Part shown: one piece after another, positions 1 through 8,255 of the stretch
How the letters are laid out: each line of letters opens with the position of its first letter
Numbering within the stretch: the first letter of the stretch is position 1
Source: Sorangium sp025924095
GTDB lineage: Bacteria; Myxococcota_A; Polyangia; Polyangiales; Polyangiaceae
NCBI RefSeq assembly: GCF_051521505.1
Contig: NZ_CP150356.1
Span: 10,664,001 to 10,728,000 of the forward strand
Direction of reading: 5' to 3'
Length of the DNA stretch: 64,000 bases
The notes under the pieces: generated by a model
The model's input: only the letters and a program-made list of their open reading frames with translations
Told to the model about the DNA's origin: nothing
Databases searched by the model: none
Position numbers and translations under genes: made by a program

Positions 1-170
1 GCGTCGCTCTTCATGAGCTTCTGCATGGCGGCGACGCCGCCGTGCTTCGCCGCGGGCAGACGGGCGACGTCGGCATAGGAGGCGCCGGCGTCCTCGAGCG
101 CGAGGCGCACGAACTCGCCTCGACCCTGAATGCCCGGCCAGTAATACAGCTCGTACGTGGGTGCCTTCAT
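1..170 (-). CDS. Glutathione S-transferase, N-terminal part (cut by window edge)
   Basis: Only the first 56 residues are present, starting at the ATG at 170 and running off the left edge. They read as the thioredoxin-like N-terminal domain of Tyr-type GSTs. The segment ELYYWPGIQGRGEFVR places a Tyr pair where alpha/mu/pi/sigma-class enzymes keep the catalytic Tyr, and RLALEDAGA follows as helix 1. Such enzymes conjugate glutathione to electrophiles in the cytoplasm. The Ser-Thr glutathione-binding turn and the helical C-terminal domain lie outside the window, so the subclass cannot be judged. The next gene upstream, on the same strand, is an anion transporter 140 bp away with no evident shared role. 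Confidence 0.8.
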   Translation of the reverse strand, partial: MKAPTYELYYWPGIQGRGEFVRLALEDAGASYADVARLPAAKHGGVAAMQKLMKSD

Positions 171-310
171 GCCGGGTAGCTCGCACCGGCGGGGGCCCTG
201 GTCAATGGGCGCGCCGCCGGGCGGTCGGCCCGGTCCGGCGCGGGCACGCGACCCGAGCCTGCTCGGGGCCCATGCCATGCCGGCGTGAGCCGCTTCAGGC
301 GCCGGAAAGT

Positions 311-2563
311 CTAGCCGGGCGACTCCGGGCGACCCGCCATCACGGCGAACGCCCCCTTGGCCTCGTCCCATTCGAAGAGCTCGGCCTGACCGACGTCATA
401 AAACCAGGCGTGAAGCTCGATTTCACCGCTCGCGAGCCGCTCGCGCACCAGCGGAAACTGCCGGAGATTCTCGAGCTGGCGCACGGTCACGGCGCGCGCC
501 GCGTCATCCACGTCGGCGTGCCCCGACAGATCGCCCGACGCCGCCGGGATCTCCACGAGCCAGCGCTTGAGCGTCGGCAGCTCGTCAGGCACATGCCCGC
601 TCTTCGCGGCCTTGACGGCGCCACAGGACGAGTGCCCGCAGATCACGATGTTGCGCACGCCCAGCACGCCGACCGCATACTCGACAGCCGCTCCCTCACC
701 CGGCCGCGTCGACTCGCTCGGGGGCGACACCATCGCGCCGAGGGCACGCACGATGAATAGCTCGCCCGGGTGCGTGCCCGTGAGCATCGAAGGCGTGATC
801 CTGCTGTCGACGCACGTCACGAAGAGCGTGTGCGGGTGCTGCCCGTCAGCGAGCTGGTCGAAGAGCGGCGTGTAATGCTCGCGCACCTCGATCCGGAACC
901 GCTCGAGGTTCGCGACCACCTGCGCGCGCATCCCGAACGCGCGCGCTTGCCCGAGGACCGCATCGACGTCGCGGTCCGTGACGGCCAGGCGGCCGGCGAG
1001 GAGATCCCCGCGATCGGCCGCGAGCAGCTTGTCGCGGCAGGCCGGGGAGGCGCCGAGCACGACGACGCGAACGCCGCGAAGGACCAGGTCGGCCACGAGC
1101 GAGAGGAAGCGCTCGCAGCCGGTCAGGTCCATCACGTGCACCCCGCGAATATCGAGGATCACGCCCGCCGTCGGGTCGAGCGTGGCGAGGTGCCGGCGCG
1201 TCGCTTCGAGCTCGAGCACCACGAGGAACGTGATGGGGCCGCTGAAGTTGACCTGGTGCGGAGCGCCCGCGCTGCCCTGGTGAACCGCGGCGCGGAAACG
1301 AGCGATGCGCCATAAAGCCAGCGCCAGCGTCGCCAGGAGCCCGACCTCGATCCCGCGCAGGAGGCCGCCGAAGAGCATCACGAGCGCGGTCGCCACGAGC
1401 ACCACCGCCGCCGAGCGCGAGATGCGATAGACGGCGACGAGCGGCCGGAGGTCGAGCAGCGGCACGGCGATCGCGATGACGACGCCGGCCAGCGCGGCGA
1501 GCGGCACGAGGCGATCGACCACGAGGACGACCGCGGCGAGCGCCGCGCCGAAGAGGGCATGAAAGAGCGCCGCGGCGCGGTGGAGGCCGCCCGCGGCGCG
1601 CACCACGGACGAGCGCGCGATCGACCCGGCCGCCGGGACGCTGCCGAGCAGCGACAGGAGGATGTTCGCGAGCCCGTAGCCGATCATCTCCTGATCGAAG
1701 TCAGGCCGGGCGCCGGGCACGCGCTCCTCTTCGGCGCTCGCCGAGAGCAGCGTCTCCATCGAGGCGAGCGCGAAGAGGACGAGCGCGGCCCGACCGAACT
1801 GCGCCATGGCGTGCGCGGGCTCGCTGGGCCACGGACCGAGCGGCAGCGCGAAGGCCATATCGGACAGCGTGGGGAGATCCAGCTTCGCGAGGTGGGTGAG
1901 CCCGGCGCACGCCGCGATCACGAGCAGCGCGACAGGGGCGCGCCGCGCGTAGCGGGCCCCCAGCCACGTGGCCGCGCCCGCGAACACGGCCATCGCGAGC
2001 GCCGGAGCGCGCGCGCCGCCGAGGTGCGCGCCGATATGGTCGAGCACGCGCAGCGGGTCGAGATCCGTGGGCGTCGCGAGGCCGAGCGCGTCGGGCAGGC
2101 TCTGGAGGACGAGCAGCGCGCCGAGGCCCAGCACGAAGCCGTGCACGACGCCCAGGGGCACGAGGCGAGCGAAGCGGCCGACCCCGAGCATGCCGAGGAG
2201 GAGCTGCAAGAGGCCGCAGATCGCGCCCGCGAACGCGAGGGTGGCCGGCCCGTAGTCGCGGGCGATGTCGGCGAGCGCGAAGCCCATCGCGAGCCCCGGT
2301 CCGGCGAGGCCGAGCCTCGTGCCGCCGAGGAGCGCGACAACGGCGCTGCCGACAACAGCGCAGGTCAGCGCCGCCGCAGGGGGCAGCCCGGCGTGATGCG
2401 CGGTGAGCAGGGCCAGCGCGAACGAGGGGCCGAGGGCCGCGGCGCCCGCGACGGCGTCGCTCCACCGCGTCGCGCGGTGAGACGCCTCGCGCCATGACGG
2501 GAGGAGCGCGCGCAGGCCGAGATCCGGCCGCGGCATCAGCAAGGGCTTCTGCCGGTCGCTCAT
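311..2563 (-). CDS. SulP-family anion transporter fused to STAS and beta-carbonic anhydrase domains
   Basis: The 750-residue protein has three parts. Residues about 40-420 are a hydrophobic SulP/SLC26-type transporter core with many membrane segments. Residues about 440-540 form a STAS domain (ITFLVVLELEATRRHL, then ILDIRGVHVMDLTG). Residues about 545-740 are a beta-type carbonic anhydrase with zinc ligands Cys584, His644 and Cys647 and the Asp586/Arg588 dyad in CVDSR. SulP-carbonic anhydrase fusions are known in bacteria and are thought to couple bicarbonate or sulfate transport to CO2 hydration. Here all the enzyme's metal ligands are kept, so it should be active on the cytoplasmic side. 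The start is the ATG at 2563, with no strong ribosome binding site. The substrate, bicarbonate or another anion, cannot be read from sequence. Confidence 0.9.
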   Translation of the reverse strand: MSDRQKPLLMPRPDLGLRALLPSWREASHRATRWSDAVAGAAALGPSFALALLTAHHAGLPPAAALTCAVVGSAVVALLGGTRLGLAGPGLAMGFALADIARDYGPATLAFAGAICGLLQLLLGMLGVGRFARLVPLGVVHGFVLGLGALLVLQSLPDALGLATPTDLDPLRVLDHIGAHLGGARAPALAMAVFAGAATWLGARYARRAPVALLVIAACAGLTHLAKLDLPTLSDMAFALPLGPWPSEPAHAMAQFGRAALVLFALASMETLLSASAEEERVPGARPDFDQEMIGYGLANILLSLLGSVPAAGSIARSSVVRAAGGLHRAAALFHALFGAALAAVVLVVDRLVPLAALAGVVIAIAVPLLDLRPLVAVYRISRSAAVVLVATALVMLFGGLLRGIEVGLLATLALALWRIARFRAAVHQGSAGAPHQVNFSGPITFLVVLELEATRRHLATLDPTAGVILDIRGVHVMDLTGCERFLSLVADLVLRGVRVVVLGASPACRDKLLAADRGDLLAGRLAVTDRDVDAVLGQARAFGMRAQVVANLERFRIEVREHYTPLFDQLADGQHPHTLFVTCVDSRITPSMLTGTHPGELFIVRALGAMVSPPSESTRPGEGAAVEYAVGVLGVRNIVICGHSSCGAVKAAKSGHVPDELPTLKRWLVEIPAASGDLSGHADVDDAARAVTVRQLENLRQFPLVRERLASGEIELHAWFYDVGQAELFEWDEAKGAFAVMAGRPESPG

Positions 2564-2804
2564 CGCGCGCAGGATGCCTGGAAGGACGTGGCGGGCGGAA
2601 GCTCGAAATGCGCTCGCGGGTCGACGTCTCCGGTTCGTACCGTCATCGTGGGCGTTCGTTCCTGCTCGCCGAAGATCCGCCGCCGAGGCCCATCACTGGA
2701 TGGGATTGGCCGAGAGCAGGGTGGACTGCAATCCCGGGTCGCCGCGCCACGAACCAGCGAGAGGACAGCGCAACGCGAGCTCCGCGGCGCCGAGGATCGG
2801 ACCG

Positions 2805-3170
2805 TCAGAACAGCAACCGAACGCCACCGCCGAGCGGGCCGATCTGGAGCTGAGCCTGCGTCTTTGCGCGATCGATGTTGATCTGACCGGTGATCCAGAG
2901 CGGTACGCCCGTGGCGGCCATGGCGCCTCCGAGGCCCATGAGCACGGTGGGAAAGACCCACGCACGAGACGAGCAATCGCAGAGATCGTCGTCGCTCGGC
3001 CGGGTGAGGAAGTACATGCCTGCTCCCGCGGCGCCCAGGGCAAGCCCACCCACGGTGAGACCGGTGCCGACGTCGCGCCGGGTGGCGTCGACGGGGGCGG
3101 CCGGCGCCATCGGCTCGGCCTGCGCGTTGCCCGCGAGCAGCAGGACCAACCCGAACGCGGCGAATCGCAT
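2805..3170 (-). CDS. Small secreted or membrane protein of unknown function
   Basis: A 121-residue protein read from the ATG at 3170; the frame is open 36 bp further, but this ATG directly precedes a clear signal peptide, MRFAAFGLVLLLAGNAQA. After it come a short Ala/Pro stretch and two hydrophobic segments (about residues 35-57 and 77-102) separated by an acidic, two-cysteine loop (DDDLCDC). The C-terminus ends in a beta-like GGGVRLLF, as in some outer-membrane proteins. I recognise no family. Small proteins of this plan (signal peptide plus a pair of Gly/Ala-rich hydrophobic segments) are common in myxobacteria. It stands alone: 141 bp separate it from the ferritin-like gene upstream and 241 bp from the SulP gene downstream. 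Confidence 0.65.
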   Translation of the reverse strand: MRFAAFGLVLLLAGNAQAEPMAPAAPVDATRRDVGTGLTVGGLALGAAGAGMYFLTRPSDDDLCDCSSRAWVFPTVLMGLGGAMAATGVPLWITGQINIDRAKTQAQLQIGPLGGGVRLLF

Positions 3171-3311
3171 GTCGGCGAGGATCGCTTGTCGCGGCGCGCC
3201 CGTCAAGCCGAGCGACGGCGCCGGCCTCCGCCGGTGCCAGAGGCGCCGCCCTCGAGTCCCGCGATCCGAAGAGCAGGCCGCCCAGGGATCCCAGGCGCGC
3301 TTGCGCGCCGA

Positions 3312-4052
3312 TCACACGGTGGGTCCAAGGCGAGCCTCATGCTCCGCGAGCCACGCCTCCCCGCGCGCCGTATCCACGCCGAATCGCCGTAGCCCCGGGA
3401 GAACCACGAGCCGCATCGTCTCGCTGAAGATTCGCCTGCTCTCGCCGCGTCCGAGCGCGCCGAGGCCCGACAGCGCATCTTGCGCCGGATCCTCGGCCTC
3501 CGCCGAAAAGAGCACCTCCGCGGCGACGGTGCCCGCGAGCATCGCCGGGAGATACGCGCCGATCACGTCTCCGACGCCGCGCTCCCGCTCGGCCGCGAGG
3601 TGCGCCCAGCCGAGGCGCGCGTGGTCGATCTCGTCGCGCAGGATGCGATGCATGTTCTCCCGCACGACGGGATCGGCCGCCCGCGAGACGAGCTCGCCGA
3701 GCAGCGCCGCGCTGAGCGTCTCGGTGATACACGACATCGCGACGACCTCGTAAAGGACACGCTCCCGAGCCCCGAGCCCGCGCGGCCCGAGCTCGCGCGC
3801 CGGAGGCGCCGGGCCGAGCGCAACCGGCCCGCCGCCGAGCTCGCGCACGAGCGCCGCGCATTGCTCTGCATGGCGCCGCTCGTCGGAGGCCGCGTCGCGC
3901 GCCATCGCGACGACCGGGCCCACGGCGCCCACGGCCGCGAGCTCGTCCCCGAGCCGCGAGAAGCGCGACGCGGCTTCGAGCTCGGCGCGCGCCCTCCGCC
4001 GCCAGACCCGCGCCGCCGAGGCGCGCGCCGCCGCGCGATCCACGTCAGCCAC
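3312..4052 (-). CDS. Ferritin-like diiron protein
   Basis: About 246 residues if translation starts at the GTG at 4052, which overlaps the stop of the upstream lipoprotein gene by eight bases. The frame is open further but then covers the lipoprotein's repeat region and looks non-coding. The protein is helical and shows the four-helix diiron pattern: a Glu in RAELEAASRF, ExxH in DERRHAEQ, a Glu in CITETLSAAL and a second ExxH in DEIDHARLGW. This matches ferritin-like/rubrerythrin-type domains that bind two irons and perform oxidation or iron handling. No rubredoxin-like Cys pairs are present. The translational overlap with a Cys-rich lipoprotein gene suggests the two are made together. Such lipoprotein/ferritin-like pairs are, as far as I know, frequent in myxobacteria, with unknown job. 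Confidence 0.75.
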   Translation of the reverse strand: MADVDRAAARASAARVWRRRARAELEAASRFSRLGDELAAVGAVGPVVAMARDAASDERRHAEQCAALVRELGGGPVALGPAPPARELGPRGLGARERVLYEVVAMSCITETLSAALLGELVSRAADPVVRENMHRILRDEIDHARLGWAHLAAERERGVGDVIGAYLPAMLAGTVAAEVLFSAEAEDPAQDALSGLGALGRGESRRIFSETMRLVVLPGLRRFGVDTARGEAWLAEHEARLGPTV

Positions 4053-4488
4053 CGCAGCACCCCACGCCGTCGTTCGCAGCTTCGCAGAACGCCGCGCAGC
4101 AAGGCTCGTCGTTGTTGCAGCCGTCCATCCAGCAGCACGGGCAGCCGCAAGGATCTTTCGGCTGGCCGGGAAATTCGAGGACGGTGCATTGCGGGCCGCC
4201 CGCGCCGCCCCCCGTCCCGCTCGTCGCGCCGCCGCCGCCGCCCTGGGCTCCCGAGCCGCCCGCCGCGTCCTCGCCGCCATGGCCGCCGCTGCCCGCCGTC
4301 GCCCCCGCGCCGCCGCCGCCTTGGGCTCCCGAGCCGCCCGCCGCGTCCTCGCCGCCATGGCCGCCTGTCCCGCTCACCGCCCCCGGCGCGTCGCCGCCGC
4401 TCCCACCGCCGGCCTGCTGCCCACACGCCCCGAGGCCGAGCGACGCACCACCGAGGACCACCACGTTGAAAAGTCTTTCGAGCTTCAT
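4045..4488 (-). CDS. Lipoprotein with Gly-rich repeat linker and Cys-rich C-terminus
   Basis: A 147-residue lipoprotein. The ATG at 4488 is preceded by a good ribosome binding site (GGAGG six bases away). The signal peptide ends in a lipobox, LGLGAC. The middle is a Gly/Ala linker holding two near-identical copies of a GGHGGEDAAGGSGAQGGGG unit, visible as a DNA repeat at about 4227-4363. The last 47 residues hold eleven cysteines (CGCPCCWMDGC, then CCAAFC and CCGG), probably a compact disulfide knot. No family is recognised. It overlaps the ferritin-like gene by eight bases. It should be anchored in an envelope membrane with the Cys domain displayed on the linker. Confidence 0.75.
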   Translation of the reverse strand: MKLERLFNVVVLGGASLGLGACGQQAGGGSGGDAPGAVSGTGGHGGEDAAGGSGAQGGGGAGATAGSGGHGGEDAAGGSGAQGGGGGATSGTGGGAGGPQCTVLEFPGQPKDPCGCPCCWMDGCNNDEPCCAAFCEAANDGVGCCGG

Positions 4489-4670
4489 CACACCCTCCAG
4501 ATCAAGCAAGACACAATGAAGGACCGCCGCGCCGCTGCCCGGCGCTCCCCCGTCGTGACACGCTCAGCATGAAGGCCATTTCGCGTCCTGTGAATCAAAA
4601 CTTTCGGCATAGTATTGTTCGGCGGGGCCGAACGATGTGCGCTCGACCGAGGTCCCGCGCCCGCGCGAGC

Positions 4671-4736
4671 CTGCCGGGCATCGGCGCGCCGCTCTTCGAT
4701 CGCACGACCCGCCGCGTCGCGCTCACGCCCGCCGCC
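4671..4736 (+). pseudogene. Fragment of a LysR-type regulator DNA-binding domain
   Basis: A 22-codon stretch reads GIGAPLFDRTTRRVALTPA, which closely matches the end of the winged HTH of LysR regulators (LG..LFDRTTRRV.LT.AG). The expected recognition helix (S.PAVS..I..LE) is missing upstream and the effector domain is missing downstream. The frame stops at about 4770. It therefore looks like a relic of a deleted regulator gene, lying in the 535-bp gap between the divergent lipoprotein and hydrolase genes. A chance match cannot be excluded for so short a segment. Confidence 0.45.
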
Positions 4737-4830
4737 GCTGAAGGACCGTGGGGAGCTGAGCTGAGCTGCTGAGCGGGCGCTGTCACGGCGGTGTACCAGC
4801 GCGACGGCGCGGTGTCATGACCGCGTGCCA

Positions 4831-4860
4831 GCGCGGTGTCATGGCAGCGTGACACCGCGC
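4831..4860. promoter_or_regulatory. Perfect inverted repeat upstream of the hydrolase gene (possible operator)
   Basis: GCGCGGTGTCA (4831-4841) and TGACACCGCGC (4850-4860) are perfect 11-bp arms around an 8-base loop. A partial copy, GCGCGGTGTCATGAC, precedes it at 4808-4822, and a related TGTCAC core occurs at about 4780. The cluster is 165-245 bp before the hydrolase start. Repeated half-sites suggest an operator rather than a terminator, and no T-run follows. This is inference from symmetry only. Confidence 0.35.
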
Positions 4861-5023
4861 CCCAGATTGCCCCGATCGCCAGCCTTTCATGGCCTGGCCT
4901 GCCAGTTGCTCTGACGTCGACGTCGAGTGGCGAGTGGCGAGCGGCGCGCGGCCGCGCCGCCGCGCGCCGGCAGGCGGCCCCCGCGGCGCGGCCTCTTTAT
5001 TCATCGGCCACAAGGAAGAAACA

Positions 5024-6829
5024 ATGAACCTCAATCGATGCATCATCGCGTGTCTCGGCGTCCTCCCCTCGCTCGCCGGGTGCGCGGAGCCCGGGAACGA
5101 CAGCGAGCCCACGCAGGCGGCGTCCGCCGAGAGCGTCAGCGAGTCGACCGAGCACCTCGATGTCATCGCCGCGCCCGCCCCGCCGCCCCTCCTGAACGCC
5201 GCGCACGACGACATCTCGTGGAAGCTCGACCAGTACACCGGCTTCCCGAGCCCGGGCGCGCTCACGCCCGGCATGATCGCCGCCGTGGTGAAGGGCAAGC
5301 ACATCGTCGCGATCGGCGCGGCCGGCCACGCCAAGCTCCCCGAGAACACCCCGATGACGACGGACATGATCTTCAACATCGGGTCAAACACGAAGAACAT
5401 GACCGCGACCCTGCTCTCGATCCTCATCGAGGAGCACCCCTCGCTCGAATGGGACACCACGCTCGCCGAGGCGCTGCCCTGGGCCACCGCGCCGGGCAAG
5501 GAGTACATCAAGCCAGCCGCGCGCAAGAACGTCACGCTGCGGCAGCTCGTCGGGCACCGCTCGGGCATCGCCTGCGGGGGCGGCAACGAGCTGTATAACC
5601 ACCCTGACTACGGCCCCAGCTGGAAGAGCCAGACCCGGCAGACGGTGCTGAAGGAGTTCCTGCGGGGGCCCGTCATCGGGCTCGGCGGCAACGCCACGGG
5701 CTTCCTGGCCGATTGCAGCGCGCCCATCGGGGTCCACGACTACGAGAACGGGAACTTCACGATCGCGCAGGCGGTGATCGATCACTGGTCCGGCATGGAG
5801 TTCGTCGAGTACGCGAAGCAGAAGCTCATCACCCCGAACGGGATGGGCGCGACCTACCTGCCCTCGCACGCGTTCTTCCTCGCGCAGAGCGGCACCATCA
5901 CCGGGACGGCGGCCCAGAAGGCGTACTGGAACCCCTATTTCTTCAAGCCCGCGCACGCCTACCTCGCCGCCGGCGACTTCGTCTGGGGCCACAATTCGGT
6001 GGGCACGCCGCACTCGGTGCTCCACCCCGACGTCGATCCGTGGGCCATGTCGCCCGGCTCGGGCGGGTTCGCATTCAACATCTTCGACTGGGCCCGCTAC
6101 GCCGTCCTGCACATGCGCGACAACTCGCCGGCCATCACGAACACCCACGCGCTCGACTACACGTCGTACAACTACGGCTGGAGCTCGGGGCCCCGCGTGA
6201 CGGCGGGCGGTATCACGTATACCGGCATGTGCCACTCGGGCGCGCTCACGGGCATGCAGTCGAGGATCTGCGTGTACCCCGAGATGGATATCGCCTACCT
6301 CTCGTTCGCGAACGGCGGGCCGGACCCCGATGGGGCGAACGCGACCGTGGTCAGCTGGATGGCGAGCCAGCCGGCGTACCGGCGGACCACGGGCGGGTGC
6401 AAGGACGACCCCGCGCTCGTGACGGGAGTGCAGCGCTTCTGGGACGACGAGATGTTCGGCTGCGCCGGCAGCGTGAGCTTCTCGGACCGCGCCGACCTAT
6501 GCGCGGCCGGCCATCACGTGTGCAGCGCGGAGGAGTTCGTCGACAAGAACAGCTACGGCTCGACGAACGCCGAGGCGCCGAAGCACCATTACTGGACCGA
6601 CGATCACCTCGACTACACCGGCACGGGCTCGGGGAATTGCAGCGCTGCGGCCACCGGCACGAGCTGCGGCGCCGACACGCCGATGCGGGTGTGCTCGCCC
6701 GACAAGGTCGATCCCGAGGGGAACAGCTGTAACTGGGTGCGGTGCGGCTACGACGGCGGCACGACGAGCCGGCACTTCGGCGGCTGCGCCGGCAACACGA
6801 CGGCAGGCACGCTCTGCTGCAAGAACTGA
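5024..6829 (+). CDS. Serine hydrolase of the beta-lactamase class C family with Cys-rich C-terminal region (lipoprotein)
   Basis: A 601-residue protein from the ATG at 5024, which has AAGGAAG eight bases upstream. The open frame begins earlier but lacks a signal there. A signal peptide ends in the lipobox LAGC20. The catalytic set of class C beta-lactamases/DD-peptidases is intact: S-x-x-K at Ser121-Lys124 (SNTK), Y-x-N at Tyr240-Asn242 (YEN), and an HSG at 404-406 in place of KTG. These folds act on peptidoglycan peptides, D-amino acid amides or esters, and the substrate here is unknown. After about residue 460 comes an extra region of about 140 residues with ten or more cysteines, ending GTLCCKN. 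This is not part of the hydrolase fold and may be a binding module. It is a single gene; a palindromic repeat follows 100 bp after its stop. Confidence 0.85.
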   Translation: MNLNRCIIACLGVLPSLAGCAEPGNDSEPTQAASAESVSESTEHLDVIAAPAPPPLLNAAHDDISWKLDQYTGFPSPGALTPGMIAAVVKGKHIVAIGAAGHAKLPENTPMTTDMIFNIGSNTKNMTATLLSILIEEHPSLEWDTTLAEALPWATAPGKEYIKPAARKNVTLRQLVGHRSGIACGGGNELYNHPDYGPSWKSQTRQTVLKEFLRGPVIGLGGNATGFLADCSAPIGVHDYENGNFTIAQAVIDHWSGMEFVEYAKQKLITPNGMGATYLPSHAFFLAQSGTITGTAAQKAYWNPYFFKPAHAYLAAGDFVWGHNSVGTPHSVLHPDVDPWAMSPGSGGFAFNIFDWARYAVLHMRDNSPAITNTHALDYTSYNYGWSSGPRVTAGGITYTGMCHSGALTGMQSRICVYPEMDIAYLSFANGGPDPDGANATVVSWMASQPAYRRTTGGCKDDPALVTGVQRFWDDEMFGCAGSVSFSDRADLCAAGHHVCSAEEFVDKNSYGSTNAEAPKHHYWTDDHLDYTGTGSGNCSAAATGTSCGADTPMRVCSPDKVDPEGNSCNWVRCGYDGGTTSRHFGGCAGNTTAGTLCCKN

Positions 6830-6930
6830 GGTCGCCTCCGGGCTCGCGGTTTGTGGGGAGCGGGGCCGGCGGCGTCCTGGCCATGAGCGGCACCATGTAC
6901 GAATAGGTTCCGAACGTCTGCAGCGGGCAC

Positions 6931-7037
6931 CGGGTGGTGCGGTCATTTGCCCAGAGAGATTCCACATGAAGGCGGGAAGGCGGGAACAGCCTTCAGGGTT
7001 TCTCCCCGCCTTCATGTTCAAATGACCGCACTACCCG
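6931..7037. repeat. Structured palindromic intergenic element, copy 1
   Basis: The outer arms CGGGTGGTGCGGTCATTTG (6931-6949) and CAAATGACCGCACTACCCG (7019-7037) pair over 19 bases with one G-T. Inside, CATGAAGGCGGG (6965-6976) pairs perfectly with CCCGCCTTCATG (7005/6-7016). A 15-base one-sided bulge (CCCAGAGAGATTCCA) separates the stems. The same bulge and inner stem recur at 47561-47660. The element lies between two convergent genes. See the matching finding for the covariation argument. Confidence 0.8.
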
Positions 7038-7123
7038 GGCCCGGCCTCCCGGGCCCGGCGGTCGCTCAGGTCACGTCAGGTGAGCCGCTCGACGTGTCAG
7101 CACCACCGCCGAGAGCGCCTCGA

Positions 7124-7528
7124 TCAGGCACCCCCGCCTCCGCCACCCCCGCCTCCGCCACCTCCGCCTCCGCCATTCCCGCCTCCGCCTCCAGAGCCGC
7201 CGGCCCCAGGGAGGCGACAACAGAGATCGGTTTCATTCCGACCGTCGACGCAATCTGAACCCATCCCAAACGGACTCGCATTGGGTGCGCAGTACCAGCC
7301 TTCCGGCCGTTCTGGGTGATCGACCGCGCAAGCGGCGGACACGTCGGGGTCGCCATAGCAATACTCCGTTGTGCTGGCGATCGAACTGCTGACGGCGTCC
7401 CCCGCGCTGACGCTCGAGCTCGTGGCCGAGGCGCCGCCCGTTCCGGGCGTGGAGCCGCCTCCGTCATCTCGACAGGCACAAAGAAGAAGCCCGAAGAGGG
7501 CGATTGTAGCCAAAGATTTCAAGTGCAT
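7124..7528 (-). CDS. Small lipoprotein with Gly-rich C-terminal tail
   Basis: A 134-residue protein from the ATG at 7528 (GGAGA seven bases upstream). The signal peptide ends in LLLCAC, a lipobox. A Ser/Ala linker leads to a core with six cysteines (TEYCYGDPDVSAACAVDH, then WYCAPN, DCVDGRNETDLCCRL). The protein ends in an unusual run of about thirty residues that are almost all glycine. In most lipoproteins of this window the Gly-rich linker lies between lipobox and core; here it is the tail. It starts 16 bp after the lipoprotein gene upstream and the two are probably one transcript. Function unknown. Confidence 0.7.
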   Translation of the reverse strand: MHLKSLATIALFGLLLCACRDDGGGSTPGTGGASATSSSVSAGDAVSSSIASTTEYCYGDPDVSAACAVDHPERPEGWYCAPNASPFGMGSDCVDGRNETDLCCRLPGAGGSGGGGGNGGGGGGGGGGGGGGGA

Positions 7529-7544
7529 GAACAGGTCTCCTTGA

Positions 7545-8255
7545 CTAACCGCCGGAGCCGCCGTTCGACGTGTCGGGCCCCAGCCCGACGCCCCCGTCTC
7601 CACCCCACGCCCCGGCTCCGCCCTGGCCTCCGGTTGTCTCCCAGCCCCCGGCTCCGCCCGCGCCTCCTTCTCCGCTCCCGCCGTAGTATTCGCTCGGATC
7701 CTCGTAGACCTCGATGCTGACGTTCAGCTTGCCGTTGAGCCACAGGGCGGCATCCCCGATACCGAACTGATACTGAGCCCAGGTCGTCGAATGCGGCGAG
7801 ACGTAGACGTGGACCGTCTCCGACGACAGCAACGTGGCCTCGACGTCCGTCACCGCGCCGCCCTGGACCTTCTTGAATTCCCAGCCTGGAAGCAGCGTGA
7901 CGTTGTAGCTGCCCTGCTCCAGATCGACGAGGATGGCGCTCGCGTCTGGATCTTCGTCCTCCGTATGGATCGTCAGCAGAGGCCCGCTGGGGATACCCCC
8001 GCCTCCGCTGGTGGACGAGGCGCCGCCCGCCCCCACGTCTGCCCCCATGTCCCAGTAATAGCCACGCCGGATCTCGAACGTGGCGTTACGAAGCTGGTAG
8101 CGCGCTCCAGACGGCGCCTCGGCCGCGAGCGGCAAGCTGATCGAGCCGAGCGCTGCCTCGTCATCGCCAGGTTGCGAGACGCAACCGCTGAGCCCGACAG
8201 CGAACAGCACGCCGGCCGCCGCGAGCGACCCGAAACCCCTGGACATCTTGTTCAT
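7545..8255 (-). CDS. Beta-rich lipoprotein with Gly-rich C-terminal tail
   Basis: A 236-residue protein from the ATG at 8255, which follows a strong GGAGGAGAG. The signal peptide ends in the lipobox VGLSGC. The core (about residues 45-195) has the pattern of a family of unannotated myxobacterial lipoproteins: ARYQLRNATFEI, then SAILVDLEQGSYNVTLLPGW, then alternating hydrophobic strands ending KLNVSIEVYE. This suggests a beta-sandwich. The last 45 residues are a GGSGEGGAGGAGG-type low-complexity tail, like that of the next gene. The two genes are 16 bp apart and probably co-transcribed. Role unknown, presumably cell surface. Confidence 0.75.
   Translation of the reverse strand: MNKMSRGFGSLAAAGVLFAVGLSGCVSQPGDDEAALGSISLPLAAEAPSGARYQLRNATFEIRRGYYWDMGADVGAGGASSTSGGGGIPSGPLLTIHTEDEDPDASAILVDLEQGSYNVTLLPGWEFKKVQGGAVTDVEATLLSSETVHVYVSPHSTTWAQYQFGIGDAALWLNGKLNVSIEVYEDPSEYYGGSGEGGAGGAGGWETTGGQGGAGAWGGDGGVGLGPDTSNGGSGG

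Noticed and set aside
3337..3861. Arg-rich leftward frame inside the ferritin-like gene
   Set aside because: Shadow frame; the diiron motifs are only in the annotated frame.
6931..7037. Simple intrinsic terminator for the serine hydrolase gene
   Set aside because: A terminator role is possible, but the conserved 15-base bulge and the second copy 40 kb away are not explained by a terminator alone, so it is listed as a repeat.
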